Assembly: GCA_030770425.1 (NCBI GenBank)
Contig: JASJFT010000122.1
Coordinates: 62,001-126,000, forward strand
DNA from: Darksidea phi
Taxonomy: Eukaryota > Ascomycota > Dothideomycetes > Pleosporales > Lentitheciaceae
Direction: 5' to 3'
Length of the DNA: 64,000 nt
Position 1 is the first letter of the stretch, and the number at the start of each line of letters is the position of its first letter. Below, piece by piece: positions 48,995-60,871 of this stretch. The position numbers and the translations under genes are program-made. The notes below the pieces were generated by a model. The model was not told where the DNA came from. It saw only the letters and a program-made list of their open reading frames with translations, and did no database searches.

Positions 48995-50867
48995 ATGTTC
49001 ACAACAACCGGGAGGACGGCGCCTCCGCAGGCTTTCATCTCCAGCTATGCGCCGCGCATGCGCTCATTCGGAAACTCGCTGATATCGCCCATTGTGCCAC
49101 CCTCGAATACTCTACCAGCGCCGCGCATGACCAAGCGCGGAACCGCCGTTATCAGCTACGCCGAAGACGGATACGACGACGATGATTTCGAGGACAGTGA
49201 AGGTCCGCGGCGCGCAACGGGACTGCGCAGCTTGCGGAGGGATGATTCACAGCTAGACAAGTCCACGCAGATAGCGGCGCTGGGCAAGGAGCTCACAGCG
49301 CCGGTGGAGGTACAGGGCATATGGCGAGATTGGATGGGAAGGCCCAAGCAGACACGGTGAGTGCTTCTGCCGACGTAGCTATAGTGTGACAGGGACCGAA
49401 TGCTTATGATGGCCATAGGACGGAAAAGCAAGTCCAAGTGCAAGCGGCTCTCCCCGTCACCCTGATTCCCATACGAATAGACATGGACATCCAGCCCTTT
49501 CGCCCAGATGCGCCGCTACCAACGCCCTCCAACGCTCGCGAGTTTGGCATCGACGAGACCTTGGCTGCCTACAGACAACCCGACATCACCCCCGCGTACC
49601 GGTTGAAGGATTCCTTTCTATGGAATCTGCACGAGGCCTTGACCACCCCAGATCAATTTGCGAAAGTCTTCGTAGATGAACTAGACCTACCTGCTGACCG
49701 CAAACCCCAGCTCATCCTTAACGTGGCGAACCAGATTCGGCAGCAATTAGAAGAGTACGCAGGAGTGGCCCTGCATCCTCTATTTCACTCGACAGCATCG
49801 CCCTCACTAGATGGAACAACGACCAAGCCGGTACTACCGGCACTATCACGAGATGGAACCTCAACTCCTGCAGCTCCCGCGACTAATGGCATCTCGACGC
49901 CGTTGCTTAATGGCGCGACCCCAAAAGACGGCTCAGCGACACCAGCTGCCATTCCTAACGGTATCAGTGCTAAAGCGGCCGCTCTGCCCTCTGAAGAGCT
50001 CCACAACCCAGACGACACATATCGCTGCATCGTAACTCTGAACATCAACCTGATGAACCGGTTATATAGCGACAAATTCGAGTGGTCATTACTACACCCT
50101 CCAGGGTTCGCCGAGATGTTCGCGAAGGTCACTTGTGCTGATCTCGGCTTGGCAGGAGAATGGGTACCTGCTATGACGCATGCGATATACGAAGCTGTGT
50201 TGCGATTGAAGAAGGAAGCGTGCGAAAATGGCGGCCTTGTAGGAGATGGTGAGATCGACAACGACTCCGTTGATCCCGTGATCGGTGCGGGTTGGAGATA
50301 CGACCAGGAACACCTTTGCGACGAATGGGAACCCAAGGTCGAGATCCTTTCCAAAGAAGAAATCGAGAAGCGCGAGGGCGACCGAGAAAGGCAAATCCGA
50401 AGACTCAGGCGAGAAACGGCACGGTTCTCATCGACAGCCAACATGACAGGCATGCCTCAGAACGAATTCTTTGCCAATCCCGAGCAAGCGGAGAACATGG
50501 GACGAGGCGAACGGAGCAAGAAGAAAAGACGATTCCGGAGTCTGAGCCCCGTAGGGCGGGACACACCGGAGACTGGTTCGGGCTATGGCGGCCAGGGCAA
50601 TGGATTACAAGAAGCGTGAGTGTCTCTTCAGAACTCCCAGAACTTCACTGATACCTTTCTAGGGAACGACAAACTTGGCGGTGCTCGCACTGCTGCGTCT
50701 GGGGTACAGCCGTCTGGGCTGTGCGGGATGGACCTAAAGGGCCCCGAACCCTCTGCAACAACTGCGGCTATCTCTATGAGCGCGACAAGAAGCTGCCACC
50801 GTGGTCCGAAAATCTCTTCATCAATGATCGGCCAACACATGATATTCGAACCTACCAGCAAAGATAG
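48995..50867 (+). CDS. snf5: SWI/SNF or RSC subunit of the Snf5/SMARCB1 family with GATA-type finger
   Basis: Core subunit of an ATP-dependent chromatin-remodelling complex in the nucleus. Three exons, 48995-49356, 49419-50615 and 50663-50867 (introns 62 and 47 bp), give about 587 residues. The start MFTTTGRTAPPQAFISSYAP fits fungal relatives. The SNF5 domain begins at VQAALPVTLIPIRIDMDIQP and includes DSFLWNLHEALTTPDQFAK and FVDELDLP; its second repeat is YRCIVTLNINLMNRLYSDKF with WSLLHPPGFAEMFAKVTCAD. A Thr/Pro/Ala insert with TPL/NGIS repeats separates the two repeats. After the last intron comes a zinc finger with Cys527, Cys530, Cys551 and Cys554 (C-x2-C-x20-C-x2-C, reading CSHC..CNNC), of GATA type. 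Snf5 and Sfh1 paralogues cannot be separated with certainty by eye. Confidence 0.92.
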
Positions 50868-52745
50868 CATCGATTACGAACTCTCTAAAGCCTTCTTTTC
50901 CTGTTACCCAATTGGTATGGATCGATCAATAGCAACAACAAGCAGAGACTGCCTAGACCCTGTATTTGCTTACCCATGGAATAGCATGTGGCACCGGTCT
51001 TTCTGTATTCGTGGACACCTAATTTGAGGTTAGGGTGTGGATTTTACACCTCATTGTATCATTTATATCAGCGATGGCGTTGCGCTGGGTAGGAATTGTT
51101 GGGCCTGATAATTATGGAATGCCTGCTTTGGAACTAGCTCCGCTTGTACTGCATCGGTGTAATAGCTTCATTGTAGAGCATGAGACATCCGATCTTGCGA
51201 GCTTGAATAGCAAAATAAATCACGTAATCACGTCATCCTTTCACCCCCGTAATAGCACGAACCAGAGTCAGCATATCACAACCACAGCAAAAACATATCA
51301 ACGGTCAAATAGTGCTGTCGCAGCCATCGGCCTTTGCGTACCTGACACCGCACAATACCAACATATCAGGCATCACTCCTTGGAATCAAGCCTTGTCCCC
51401 TCGACCCTTTTCTCTTTGTCAAAATCTTTGTGAATTCGTGCCCTTGGCTCCACCAACGTCCCCTTCATTTTGATATCAGTCGGTAGCTAATTGAAAAGCA
51501 GCCACTACAGCCACGGAGTCTTATAATGTCTAGTATCGATAATAGGACGCAAGCAGTTGGGATTTCGTGTTAGCTGGATTGCTCGGCGTGATCGCCTTTA
51601 GCCTATGGGACCCGATACGGTCAACTTCTTGTGCGAGACTCTAGTGAGCAAGGAAGGTTAGCTGGAACTGACTACCTCGTCCGCCGGTTTCTATTGTTCT
51701 TTGTCTCAGCCCGTCTTGGCAGCCGTATTCAAAGCCCTATTGTGCTCCCCAGACGCAAGAGCCCACAATAGGAACACTAGTATTGTAGTCTCGAAGCAGC
51801 CATGGCCGCCGGAGGCGTGCAGTAGTCTAGTCACATTGATCACCGCTTCAATGGCATCCACCGTGTCAGCCTTGTTAAATCTCCTGTATCACCAAATATC
51901 CGGCGAATCCTACTTTGGGCACGCGTTTGCAGATTTGGTATTGTGCGCCGTCTAGCGAAACGGGTTGAAATGAGACGTCATGCGGCTGAATATTTTGTTG
52001 TACGTTGGCCATCATGCGTGCGTTGTTTGCACTGCTGATTGGGACGAGTGTTTGCCTTGGGCGAGGCGTGCCGTGGTTGCATAGTTTAGATTGCACGCAT
52101 TGGGTTTAGCGCTTGTCTATTGTGATGCAAGTGTACAATAGTAGTTGTGTGTGCCACGCAGGTATGCATGATCGGCTTGCTATTGTATGCATAATCGGCT
52201 TGCTATTGTGGTGCGTTTCAGAAACTGTCAATAGCGTTGGCTGGTTATATATACATGGCATCTTTCAGTGAGGTACTCGAAGTACACTTCATCGTTGCCG
52301 GGCATTACTTTCGAGCGTGCTGGACTAAAGCTTGAGCGACAACTGAAGCATTTTTTGCGGGAAAACTCGTAAGGTAAGCGTCTTTTGGAATAGTATGTAG
52401 TGTTCTACGGTTAATGTGCTGATGCTTAAAAGAAGATTCGGCTGTTACTTCTGACCAAGTCACTCGGTACATCGTGACACCATTCCACGAACAACATCAA
52501 TCACGATACCGCAGCCTACCGATATTACTGCCGAAAACGATACCCGCTCACGCCCGACTCTTTGATCGCCAGACTTCAGCCACAACCCAAACAAGATCTT
52601 CTCATGATCTCGCCGTCATTCTAAGTTACCTCAGCCCAGCATCACGCCACTAAACCGCCCCAACACCATCACCTCACGCACATCCTATCCGGCCCAGATA
52701 TCGGAATCCCCACCTTGTTATACAAGCCCACTACAAAACATAGAC
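50868..52745. other. Intergenic, 1.9 kb
   Basis: No gene supported. Holds a 23-bp tandem duplication (52162-52207) and, near 52600-52745, the C/A-rich leader of the next gene. Confidence 0.55.
52162..52207 (+). repeat. 23-bp tandem duplication
   Basis: TATGCATGATCGGCTTGCTA plus TTG, repeated directly once with a single G-to-A difference. No function assigned. Confidence 0.85.
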
Positions 52746-53310
52746 ATGGACCCCTTCCGGAACCGCGCTTTACAGAACTCCAAATTACAGTCTCTCCTCC
52801 ACCAACAACAGCAGCCTTCTGGCTCTGAAATGCCCCCACCACCTGCCTACCATATGGTCGTGGATCCCACCGGGCTTCCCAGTATGCATAATCCATATGA
52901 CGCTGATGATGAGGAAAAGGAGGAAGGTGACATACCAGAGATCAACGTTAATGCGATGACGCAGATACGAGGACACGGGAACATTATCAGCATTGCGCAG
53001 ATGGATAGTGTGAGGATTGCGAATTTGATTGTCGCATTATTGCATGGGCCGGTAGCGCCGTCAGTACCAGAACAAACCGAGCAAGCCGGTGCGCCTCGAA
53101 CACAACAACCCGAAACACACCGACAAAGACCAGGGCGGAAAGAAGCTCGACCAGTACCCAGATTCAACGTCACTGTCAACTGCGGCGCAACCGTCATCGG
53201 CGACCGGAACATCGTTGGACCTGGACTTGGAGACATTGCACGACACATGCAGATAGCGCAGCGGAACCAGCTTGCTCAGCAGCAGCAGCGGCAGCAGCAG
53301 CAGCAGCAGC

Positions 53311-53356
<46 letters not shown>

Positions 53357-53549
53357 GCGACTGAACCAGATGAACGCCAATCGAGCAGCTGGCGTACAAA
53401 TCCCAGGGTTGGGTTTTCCGATCGGCAGTCAGACGCAGGCGGCGACGCCGCCTATGAGTCGAAGTTCGAGCTTTGGCAGTCAGACCTCAACTGGATCAAA
53501 GCGGAAGGCAGAGCATGCTGAGGAAAGCGGTGCTAAGAGGACATGTTGA
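52746..53549 (+). CDS. Poly-glutamine protein of unknown function with conserved core
   Basis: Single exon, 267 residues. The N-terminus is Gln/Pro-rich. An ordered segment (about 65-105) reads DIPEINVNAMTQIRGHGNII and SIAQMDSVRIANLIVALLHG. A second reads RFNVTVNCGATVIGDRNIVG with PGLGDIARHMQIAQRNQ (about 138-175). Then comes a run of 22 glutamines (residues 183-204), preceded by QQQQR. The tail is Ser-rich and ends with basic KRKAEHAEESGAKRT, a possible nuclear signal. The two conserved-looking segments with poly-Q suggest a nuclear regulatory protein, but I do not recognise a named family. Confidence 0.75.
53277..53357 (+). repeat. CAG/CAA trinucleotide tract encoding poly-Gln
   Basis: CAGx4, one CGG, CAGx6, CAAx15, CAG, inside the open frame of the preceding gene. 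The long CAA interruption is expected to stabilise the tract against slippage compared with pure CAG. Confidence 0.95.
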
Positions 53550-55303
53550 GGCGTTGATGTATTGTATGGACTAGTAATGCGTCCCCTGGTCGGTGTTTGG
53601 GCGCCATGGTTGTTGGGTGGCTTTGTGACGTAAAGTCAGTCTCGAGGGGGTCATGGATGATTTGCGGATAGGTACAACGGATCCTGATTGCCCTCACGAG
53701 ATATTGGATACGAGTGCCCGGCCACTTCGACATCTATTTGTTGACTCTGATGCCGTAGATGAGGCGTAGGCGCTGGCCTTACTATTAATCGAGGCGTGGA
53801 TTTTGGATTCAGGACACCCTTACATAGCGTGGAGTAGGATAGCATGTGGCACATCGCCAAAGAATCCGAGGGTCCCAGGGTACGTGCGAGACTGTCGTGA
53901 TTGTACGTGTATGCTACTGATGGAATAGTGCAACCTATGGGGCTGGGGCTGCGTCATCAACGACAGTGCATCGTCGCTATGTCCTAAAATAGAACGGTAG
54001 TTGTCTTCGTAGCTCGCAATCAATGAATACGCGAACTATTAGCTTGACGGCCCGATCTCCCTAGATCTTTTCGGGAGACTGAGGCTCATCCGCGGCGGTT
54101 TCTGTTCCGAAGAGGTGCGAGTAAGGCCTGGACTGCTGCGGTATGATGGACCTAGAAAGGGGAGTAAATGCCGATTCCTTTGCGATGCAAGTGGAAATAC
54201 CAAGGCGCGTGGTGCAACCAGAGGCCTGCAGCGGACATAGGTACCGGTATCTCGTAAAAGAATTGGCACTGCATGGTTCGCGCGGGAGAGGGTTAAAAGC
54301 AATTCCATTCGACTGCTTCGGCGATTGATTGCCGCAGACAAGTGGGGTGTGGGAAGCTGCAAATAACGACCGCCAATGAATATGTGTACAGTGTAGCGTG
54401 CGGCGGATGCCGTTTGAAGGAAGAATATGTCAGTATTGCCGTTGCAGCGAGGGCTACAGGGTCCACGGTGAACGGGCTTCCGCAAGGTGGCCTCTTTGGG
54501 TCGCCACCGGCCCGCTGTCAGTGCATCAGACGAACAAGCGTCCGGCCACGGTCGAGAGCGAGCACGCGCAATTGCAAATCATCAAAGGCTTCCCGTAGAG
54601 ATCAGGCTCGGATTCATCGAGATGGCCCTTCCATTGAAGGCGCAGTACTGTGGTAGAGCACCTCGTTCGCGCACAGTCGATCTGGGGCTTGCGAGAGCGC
54701 ACCATCCCTGCCCTGCCCTAGCCCGCTTTAAGGAAGGCACAACTGCCCGTAGCTGCTCAACGCACCTTCCTCCACCATCCGTCCCTCCTCCGACCACCTT
54801 CACTCCTTAATCCCGCTCTCTCACAGCTCTGCGCCTTCCCCAGCGTGACAGCACCTCGAACTCAGCTCTATCCCCTCGGCCAGAGTGCCTGCAGACTGCC
54901 GTCGGCGAGCTGCTTGGCGAAGCGGCTTCTCACCTTACCTTCCCCCTTCCTCGCACCTCCGCAGAGCACCGCCCGACAACCACCATTTCGGATCCACATC
55001 TGACGGGTGGTGTCACACCTGTAACTCTTGAGCGCGCATTGAGTTGGCCTGCTTTCGCTTTCGAGCGCGCTGTCTCCCTCGATAATTCCAAGCTCCCCTT
55101 GCTTCAGCAGCGCTCGAGGACCGTACTACGGTCGACACACAACCGCCCCTAGGACCCTCAACTGCAATTGAGCAACAAACCACCCTCAACCTTCGAACCG
55201 TACACCTGCCATAGCCCGGTGGCCATCCAACGGGATACCGGCGTGTGTATTTCACAAGCACTAGCTTAGCACCCACAACCTTAAGCACCACATCGCTATC
55301 GCC
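53550..55303. other. Intergenic, 1.75 kb
   Basis: No gene supported. The last 500 bases are C/T-rich, consistent with the promoter and leader of the next gene. Confidence 0.55.
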
Positions 55304-56374
55304 ATGGAGACCTGGCTGAGCTGGGGTCTGGTTCTTATCATTGCTGGCGCCGCGTACCTCTACTACAGCCAGAAAGACAATCGCGTCCAAACTCGAGGAC
55401 GGTCGACCGTCCCAAAAGCACCCGTGCCGTGGACCGAAACGGAGACGAAGACCAAGCCTTCTACGAAAAATAACAAGGGGAAAAAGGCGACCAAGGTTGA
55501 GAAGCCGGTCAAGTCGGTCAAGAACGCCGTCCAGGATGTCGGTAAGAATGTAGAGGCGGACCTCTCCGCGGCCTCTACCACTGGCGCCGATGCTGACGAT
55601 GATCTCACACCGGCCACGTCCCCGTCCCTCGGTACGTCCCAGAACCCGAGCGGAAAGAACGTCTCCGACATGCTTGAGCCTCAGGCCGTTCGGCAGATTC
55701 TGAAGATCGGTGCGTCCGAGAAACCAGCGCGTCCCACGAAGACGCAGCAGCAACGCTCCGAGACCCAGGAGAAGACGAAGAAGCAGAGGCAAAACGAGAA
55801 GAAGAAGGAAGAGGCCAAGGCCGCCCGCGAAGCTGCCGAAGAGGAGCGCAAGAAGCTGGCCGAGAAGCAGCGCCGTACCGCTCGTGAAGCCCGTGGAGAG
55901 CCTGCGCGCAATGGCCTCCAGTCTGCTCAGGCCCCCACCTCAAACCCGTGGAGCCGTCCTGCGTCCCAGGCTGCCCCTGCGCAAGCTACACCAGTCAACG
56001 GTCAGTTGCTTGACACCATTGACAATGTTTCCACGGCCAGCTCTAGCGAGGCTGCCACCAACGGCACAGCCCCCACTCCCGACTCTACGTCGTACTCGAA
56101 CCTCCCTTCTGAGGAAGACCAACTGAGGATTGCCTTGGAGGATAGTGCCTGGACCACCGTCCCCAAAGGCAAGAAGAATAAGAAAGCCAAGACTGTGGAT
56201 GAGGGCAGCGACTCTGGAGTTTCTGTGGAGCCCGCTCCTACCCCGGTGAAAGCTGCCAAGCCGGCTCCGGTCAAGCAGGCGGAGAATGTCAAGCCCGCGT
56301 CTCGCTATGAGGTCTTGTCTCCGCCCATCACCGAGGCGAGCCACCCGATGGACTCTGACTGGCCAGTTGTGTGA
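55304..56374 (+). CDS. N-terminally membrane-anchored coiled-coil protein, unknown function
   Basis: Single exon, 356 residues. One membrane helix opens the protein (WLSWGLVLIIAGAAYLYYS, about 4-22), probably a signal anchor in the ER with the rest in the cytosol. A Lys/Thr-rich stretch follows, then SGKNVSDMLEPQAVRQILKI. A highly charged coiled coil spans about 146-200 (EKKKEEAKAAREAAEEERKK region). C-terminal conserved-looking motifs are PSEEDQLRIALEDSAWTTVP with KGKKNKKAK, and SRYEVLSPP close to the end MDSDWPVV. This order recurs in ascomycete proteins annotated only as hypothetical. It could be a ribosome- or RNA-associated ER protein, but that is a guess from charge alone. Confidence 0.8.
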   Translation: METWLSWGLVLIIAGAAYLYYSQKDNRVQTRGRSTVPKAPVPWTETETKTKPSTKNNKGKKATKVEKPVKSVKNAVQDVGKNVEADLSAASTTGADADDDLTPATSPSLGTSQNPSGKNVSDMLEPQAVRQILKIGASEKPARPTKTQQQRSETQEKTKKQRQNEKKKEEAKAAREAAEEERKKLAEKQRRTAREARGEPARNGLQSAQAPTSNPWSRPASQAAPAQATPVNGQLLDTIDNVSTASSSEAATNGTAPTPDSTSYSNLPSEEDQLRIALEDSAWTTVPKGKKNKKAKTVDEGSDSGVSVEPAPTPVKAAKPAPVKQAENVKPASRYEVLSPPITEASHPMDSDWPVV

Positions 56375-57422
56375 AAGGGACTCTACCGACACAATGATGG
56401 CGGACCACGATGCTCTTTCTTTCACGCCATAGAGTTACGACTGACTAGTCAGTCGCCGTAACTCACTTGACATTTCTGGTGCGCCCGGCTCGGAGTCTTG
56501 GCGATTTTTACACTCTGCGTTCACCGGCTGCTTAAGAAGCAATCGCTTAAGATGCACGTTTCTTCAGGATCACTCGTTGGGCAGATTCGGAGGAGTTGTA
56601 CAACAGCGGTATCTTAGGTTCAGTTATGAGGGTGGAGCATATACATTGCATCGGCTGGCTACGGACAGCCTGGCTTCTTACCCCAAAAGCGACACTGGTG
56701 TTTGGGATTGCATTAGTAGCTTTGAGGTGAACCATTTTCTTTGTTTCCATTTTCGTGTAGTTTCTATAGCTCCAACGACAAGTCAAAGATAATCTTGTGC
56801 ACTGTAAGGAATGTTCTCAGCAACCACCGCGTGATTGACGGTTGTCAGCTCGGGGAAGCAAAGATAACATCTCGCTTTACCAAGGGCATTTCATGCTCTC
56901 GTAACCCTTGACCGACGGGTGGCGCACGCACTCCGAAAATACCCCATCGCCAGATGCTGCATTGTGGTGACCGTTGGCCACGTGCTGATGACCTGCCTCT
57001 GCGGTCTACCGCCGGAATTTGTCGAGGCCGGAACTATGGAAAGGCGTCGGGCTGCTAACCGACGCATTGGGTCGGAGCAAAGAAAGGAACTCGCTGTCAA
57101 TAAGCCTTTCGCTCCCGTGATAACACATAACAGGAAAGCGGAAATGCCATCAGCACAGCACATATTAAAGCTCCAGGCTCTGAGGCTCTAGAAGCAACCG
57201 GCTGTTGCAGAGAACGTTAGACTTACAAACGTTTATATTCCGTGGTGCGAAACGGGCGCTGGGGAGTGAAGACCATTCTCCGTGCTGACATAATCGCGCC
57301 AGCAGTGAGTGGACACCTTTCTTCAGCGGGAAGAGCTCCAGAACACTCAAAACCCCGGACCGCCCGCCCAACGCTTCAACCTCCCCAATACTCCCTTTCT
57401 TTTTCTTTGCTGCACCACCACG
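56375..57422. other. Intergenic, 1 kb
   Basis: Separates the coiled-coil protein gene from the Surf4 gene. A short CT-rich leader (57380-57415) precedes the Surf4 ATG. No gene seen. Confidence 0.6.
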
Positions 57423-58517
57423 ATGGCGCACATCCGAGGTACGGCAGGCTACAACCTGGGCAATCAAAGTCCCTTCGGAAATGCTGGACGCAGCGACGGC
57501 ACGACCAACGACCCGAGTCCGCTAGACCAGCTAAGGGAGCAGACGAACAAGATAGAAGACTGGCTGGATACGGTGTCCGACCCCGTGAAGCCGTGAGTAC
57601 TCGTAGGGCGCTGCTGGAGCTTCGGCGCGCAGTTTGGGCGCGAAGGGAAGCTAACGGATGCTGAATAGGTATCTGCCCGCAATTGGACGCTTCCTGATCG
57701 TCGTCACCTTTATTGAAGATGCGCTACGCATAGTAACGCAGTGGCGTGACCAGCTCACCTACTTGCACGATTACCGACATAGTATGCGCTCTCCGCACCG
57801 TAGTATTTCGGGCTGTAGTTGACATGTGTCTACAGTTCCCAATGGCCTCACCCACCTCTTCCTGATCGTCAACGTAATCGCCATGTGCGCCTGCTCCTTC
57901 ATGATCATCGTACGGAAAAACTCAGACTATGGCGTCTTTGGTCTTATTGGCGTGGTCGTTCTCCAGGGCATCGGATATGGGTTGGTCTTTGACCTCAACT
58001 TCTTCCTGCGCAATCTATCGGTCATGGGTGGGCTCCTGATGGTCTTGTCGGATTCTTGGGTGCGCAAGCGGTTTGCGCCGGCCGGCCTGCCGCAACTCGA
58101 CGAAAAGGACCGCAAGATGTACTTCCAGCTCGCAGGACGCGTCCTGCTCATCTTCCTTTTTGTCGGCTTTGTTTTCCGCGGCGATTGGAGCTTCGGGAGG
58201 ATCCTCGTTAGCCTGGTAGGCTTCGTGGCATGCGTCATGGTGGTTGTGGGGTTCAAGGCCAAGTTCAGCGCGATTCTACTGGTGGTCATTCTCAGCGTCT
58301 TCAACATTCTGGTCAACAACTTCTGGACGCTACACCCGCACCACCCGCATAAGGACTTTGCGAAGTACGACTTCTTCCAGATCCTTTCTATTGTGTAAGT
58401 CCACATTCCACTTGGTATAATGGCTCAATCTAATGATTATCAAGTGGCGGACTTCTCTTGCTGGTCAACAGCGGGCCGGGTCAATTCTCCGTCGACGAAA
58501 AGAAGAAGGTCTACTAG
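57423..58517 (+). CDS. erv29: ER cargo receptor Surf4/Erv29
   Basis: Polytopic ER-Golgi protein that packages soluble secretory cargo into COPII vesicles. Four exons (57423-57592, 57669-57781, 57836-58394, 58445-58517) give about 304 residues; introns are 76, 54 and 50 bp. Family blocks: DQLREQTNKIEDWLDTVSDP, YLPAIGRFLIVVTFIEDALR, QWRDQLTYLHDYRHIPNGLT, GIGYGLVFDLNFFLRNLSVM, GGLLMVLSDSW, LAGRVLLIFLFVGFVF, VMVVVGFKAKFSAILLVVIL and FWTLHPHHPHKDFAKYDFFQ. The protein ends DEKKKVY, giving a KKxx (KKVY) ER-retrieval signal in the cytosol. About seven membrane segments. Functionally it belongs with Sec13, encoded 19 kb away, in COPII export. Confidence 0.95.
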
Positions 58518-59058
58518 ACAATCTCTTCCACAATACATTTTGTGCAGGCAGCTTCAAGCATGATCGGTCGAATATGTGATATCTTACGCCTATCTTAAAC
58601 GACTACGGAACAGCGGGCACTGGGAACTGCTCAGGAAGCGCAACGGAGCAGAAATACGGGGTCAAAATACTTGGGAAGCTTAGCAAGGAGTCCGTGGCAT
58701 ACGGCTTTGTGTAGACTATGACTGTCAAATAGTGGCGTTAGTAACATCTACAGCTGGAGTTTGTTGATTGCATATTGGACAATTGATTCATTTGATTGAA
58801 CAGACACTTGCTGGTGTGCGGGGCTTGTGGACACAGTTACAGCAATTGTTAAGTCTAGACGTTACCGAGGTATCCACTTTTTCAGTCTCGGGGATCTCCG
58901 CCTGCGCTCACGATGCAGCCAAAAACTTGAACCCTGCAAGGTACTCTACTTACTAAGCAAGCTCCGATAAGGTACCAGCAGCCTATTTCCGTCAAGAGAA
59001 TCTGGTTTACTACACGCGATTTTCTACACTCACTTTTTTGGACTTTGCGGAGAACAAG
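58518..59058. other. Intergenic, 0.5 kb
   Basis: Between the Surf4 gene and the nucleoside hydrolase gene. No gene seen. Confidence 0.6.
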
Positions 59059-60871
59059 ATGGCGCCAAATCGAATCATAATAGACACGGACCCGGTAAGT
59101 CCACACAGTAGAAAGTTCGCGAGATCGGGCATAGATTGAGCAGCTGTGCTAACGTTCAAGATCAGGGCGTAGACGACGTGCTCGCAATGCTTCTCGCTTT
59201 CTCAGCGACGCCGGAAGAGCTGGAGGTGTTGATGCTGAGTCTTACGTTTGGGAATGTGGAGGTGCAGAAGTACGACTCAGCCCCGCCATTTTCAGCTTCC
59301 GCTGAGCACTAGCGCTGATAGAACTGGGGTTTAGCTGTTTGAGGAATGTGGTTACGCTCTTCCATTACATTGAGAAAGAGAGAGCGTGGCGGAAAGAGAA
59401 TGGGAGACCGGAAGGGTTTGAGGCGTTGATGAGCAGGAAGCCGTTGGTGGCGATTGGGGCTGAGGAACCGCTGAATGAGCAGATGATGGTTGCGGATTTC
59501 TTCCGTGGGTTTCTTGCGGAATATTATAGAGGTTACGGACTGATTTGGGTAGATGGTATTGACGGCTTGGGCGGTATTCATCACAGCGTGCTCCTCACCT
59601 TCCTTTTGAGCGTCTACGGCGAGACTGACAGTCATCCAGCATCCGCACCTCAGTCCATCGGAGACATGGAAATCACTGTTCCAGCCCGCTCCGGAGAATT
59701 TGGATCCTGAAAAGGCAGCTGAACTGCAGGCAGTCAAGGACACACACTCGCTATTCACCCCGTCTCTCAAGCCTGCTCATGAAGAGATGCTGCAGATTCT
59801 GAGAGAAAACGAAGCAGATACGATCACAATTGTAGCTATTGGACCGTTGACGAATCTTGCGATTGCCGCTGCGCAGGATCCCGAGACGTTCTTGAGAGTC
59901 AAAGAAGTCGTTGTTATGGGTGGCGCCGTGGATGCACCAGGAAATGTGAGCTTAAATTCCTTTACCGTCCACCCTTCGCGTCCGCTTCTCTCGACTTTGA
60001 ATCCCCGTCTTTCCTATCCCACTACTAAAACCTCATATCTGAGTTTTGGTTAGCCACCCAATCTCTCCCTGCTTTCCTCGTCTGCCGTGGCTGCTATACC
60101 CGTCCCCAATTTCAACCTCATCAAGCAACCGGACACTCCCTTACGCAGAGAACTAAACGAGAGAAACCAGATGACACCTGGCGCTGAGTTCAACACGTAC
60201 GCTGACAGTGTGGCTGCGGCGCGTGTGTACGCGCTTACAAGCCCGAATCCGAAGACGACGATGCCGCCTGTAGTAGGTGGCAAGGGGCAATTGCCAGCGT
60301 ACCCGGAAGGGCTGGCAAAGAGATTGAGGGTCAAACTGTTTCCGCTTGGTAAGACTGTCCATTGGATAATTCAATGTGATCTAGCTAATCATAATTCACA
60401 GATATCACAGAACCCCACCTCATGCTCCGCACTCTCTTCAACACTTACAGCTCCTCCCCTGCTCTCGCCTCCTCCCCACTAGCCCAATGGACCTCCCTCT
60501 TCATAACCTCCACCTACAACAAGATCCTCTCGATGGACTCCACCCTCGACCCTGCAACCCTCGGCCTCCAACTGCACGACCCGCTCCCCATCTGGTACTG
60601 TCTCAGTCCCTCGGATCCGCGCTGGAAGTTCACAGTCAATGAAGACATCCGGGTAGAGACGTTGGGGCAGTGGACGAGGGGATGCTGTATTGTTGATAGG
60701 AGGGGCAGAAGTATGAAGGAGGGGGTAGGGAGCTTGGATGAGGAGGTTGTGGGAGATGCCGGGGGGTGGAGGGATACGAGGAGAGGCAATAATCTGGAGA
60801 GGTGTGTACAGAGTCCGGGTGTAGATAGGTTTGCTGGGGTGTTATTGGGAAGGATTTTTGGGGAGGTGTAG
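59059..60871 (+). CDS. Inosine-uridine preferring nucleoside hydrolase
   Basis: Hydrolyses ribonucleosides to base and ribose (salvage). Seven exons (59059-59094, 59166-59269, 59335-59504, 59553-59587, 59640-59945, 60171-60348, 60402-60871) give about 432 residues. The calcium-binding N-terminus is IIIDTDP joined to GVDDVLAMLLAF, the DTDPGxDD signature, with an intron exactly between DP and GVDD. Then come LEVLMLSLTFGNVEVQNCLR, HGIDGLGGIHHS joined to HPHLSPSETW, ADTITIVAIGPLTNLAIAAA, VKEVVVMGGAVDAPGN joined to MTPGAEFNTYADSVAA, and the C-terminal LHDPLPIWYC, where the catalytic His/Asp site closes. Fungal members are longer at the C-terminus than bacterial ones. The intron at 59588-59639 has a weak GTGCTC donor, but its CTGACAG branch and the protein continuity support it. 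Cytosolic or vacuolar location cannot be decided. Confidence 0.9.

Noticed and set aside
55013..55792. 259-codon minus-strand frame
   Set aside because: Leu/Arg-rich mirror of the coiled-coil protein gene and its leader; no independent support.
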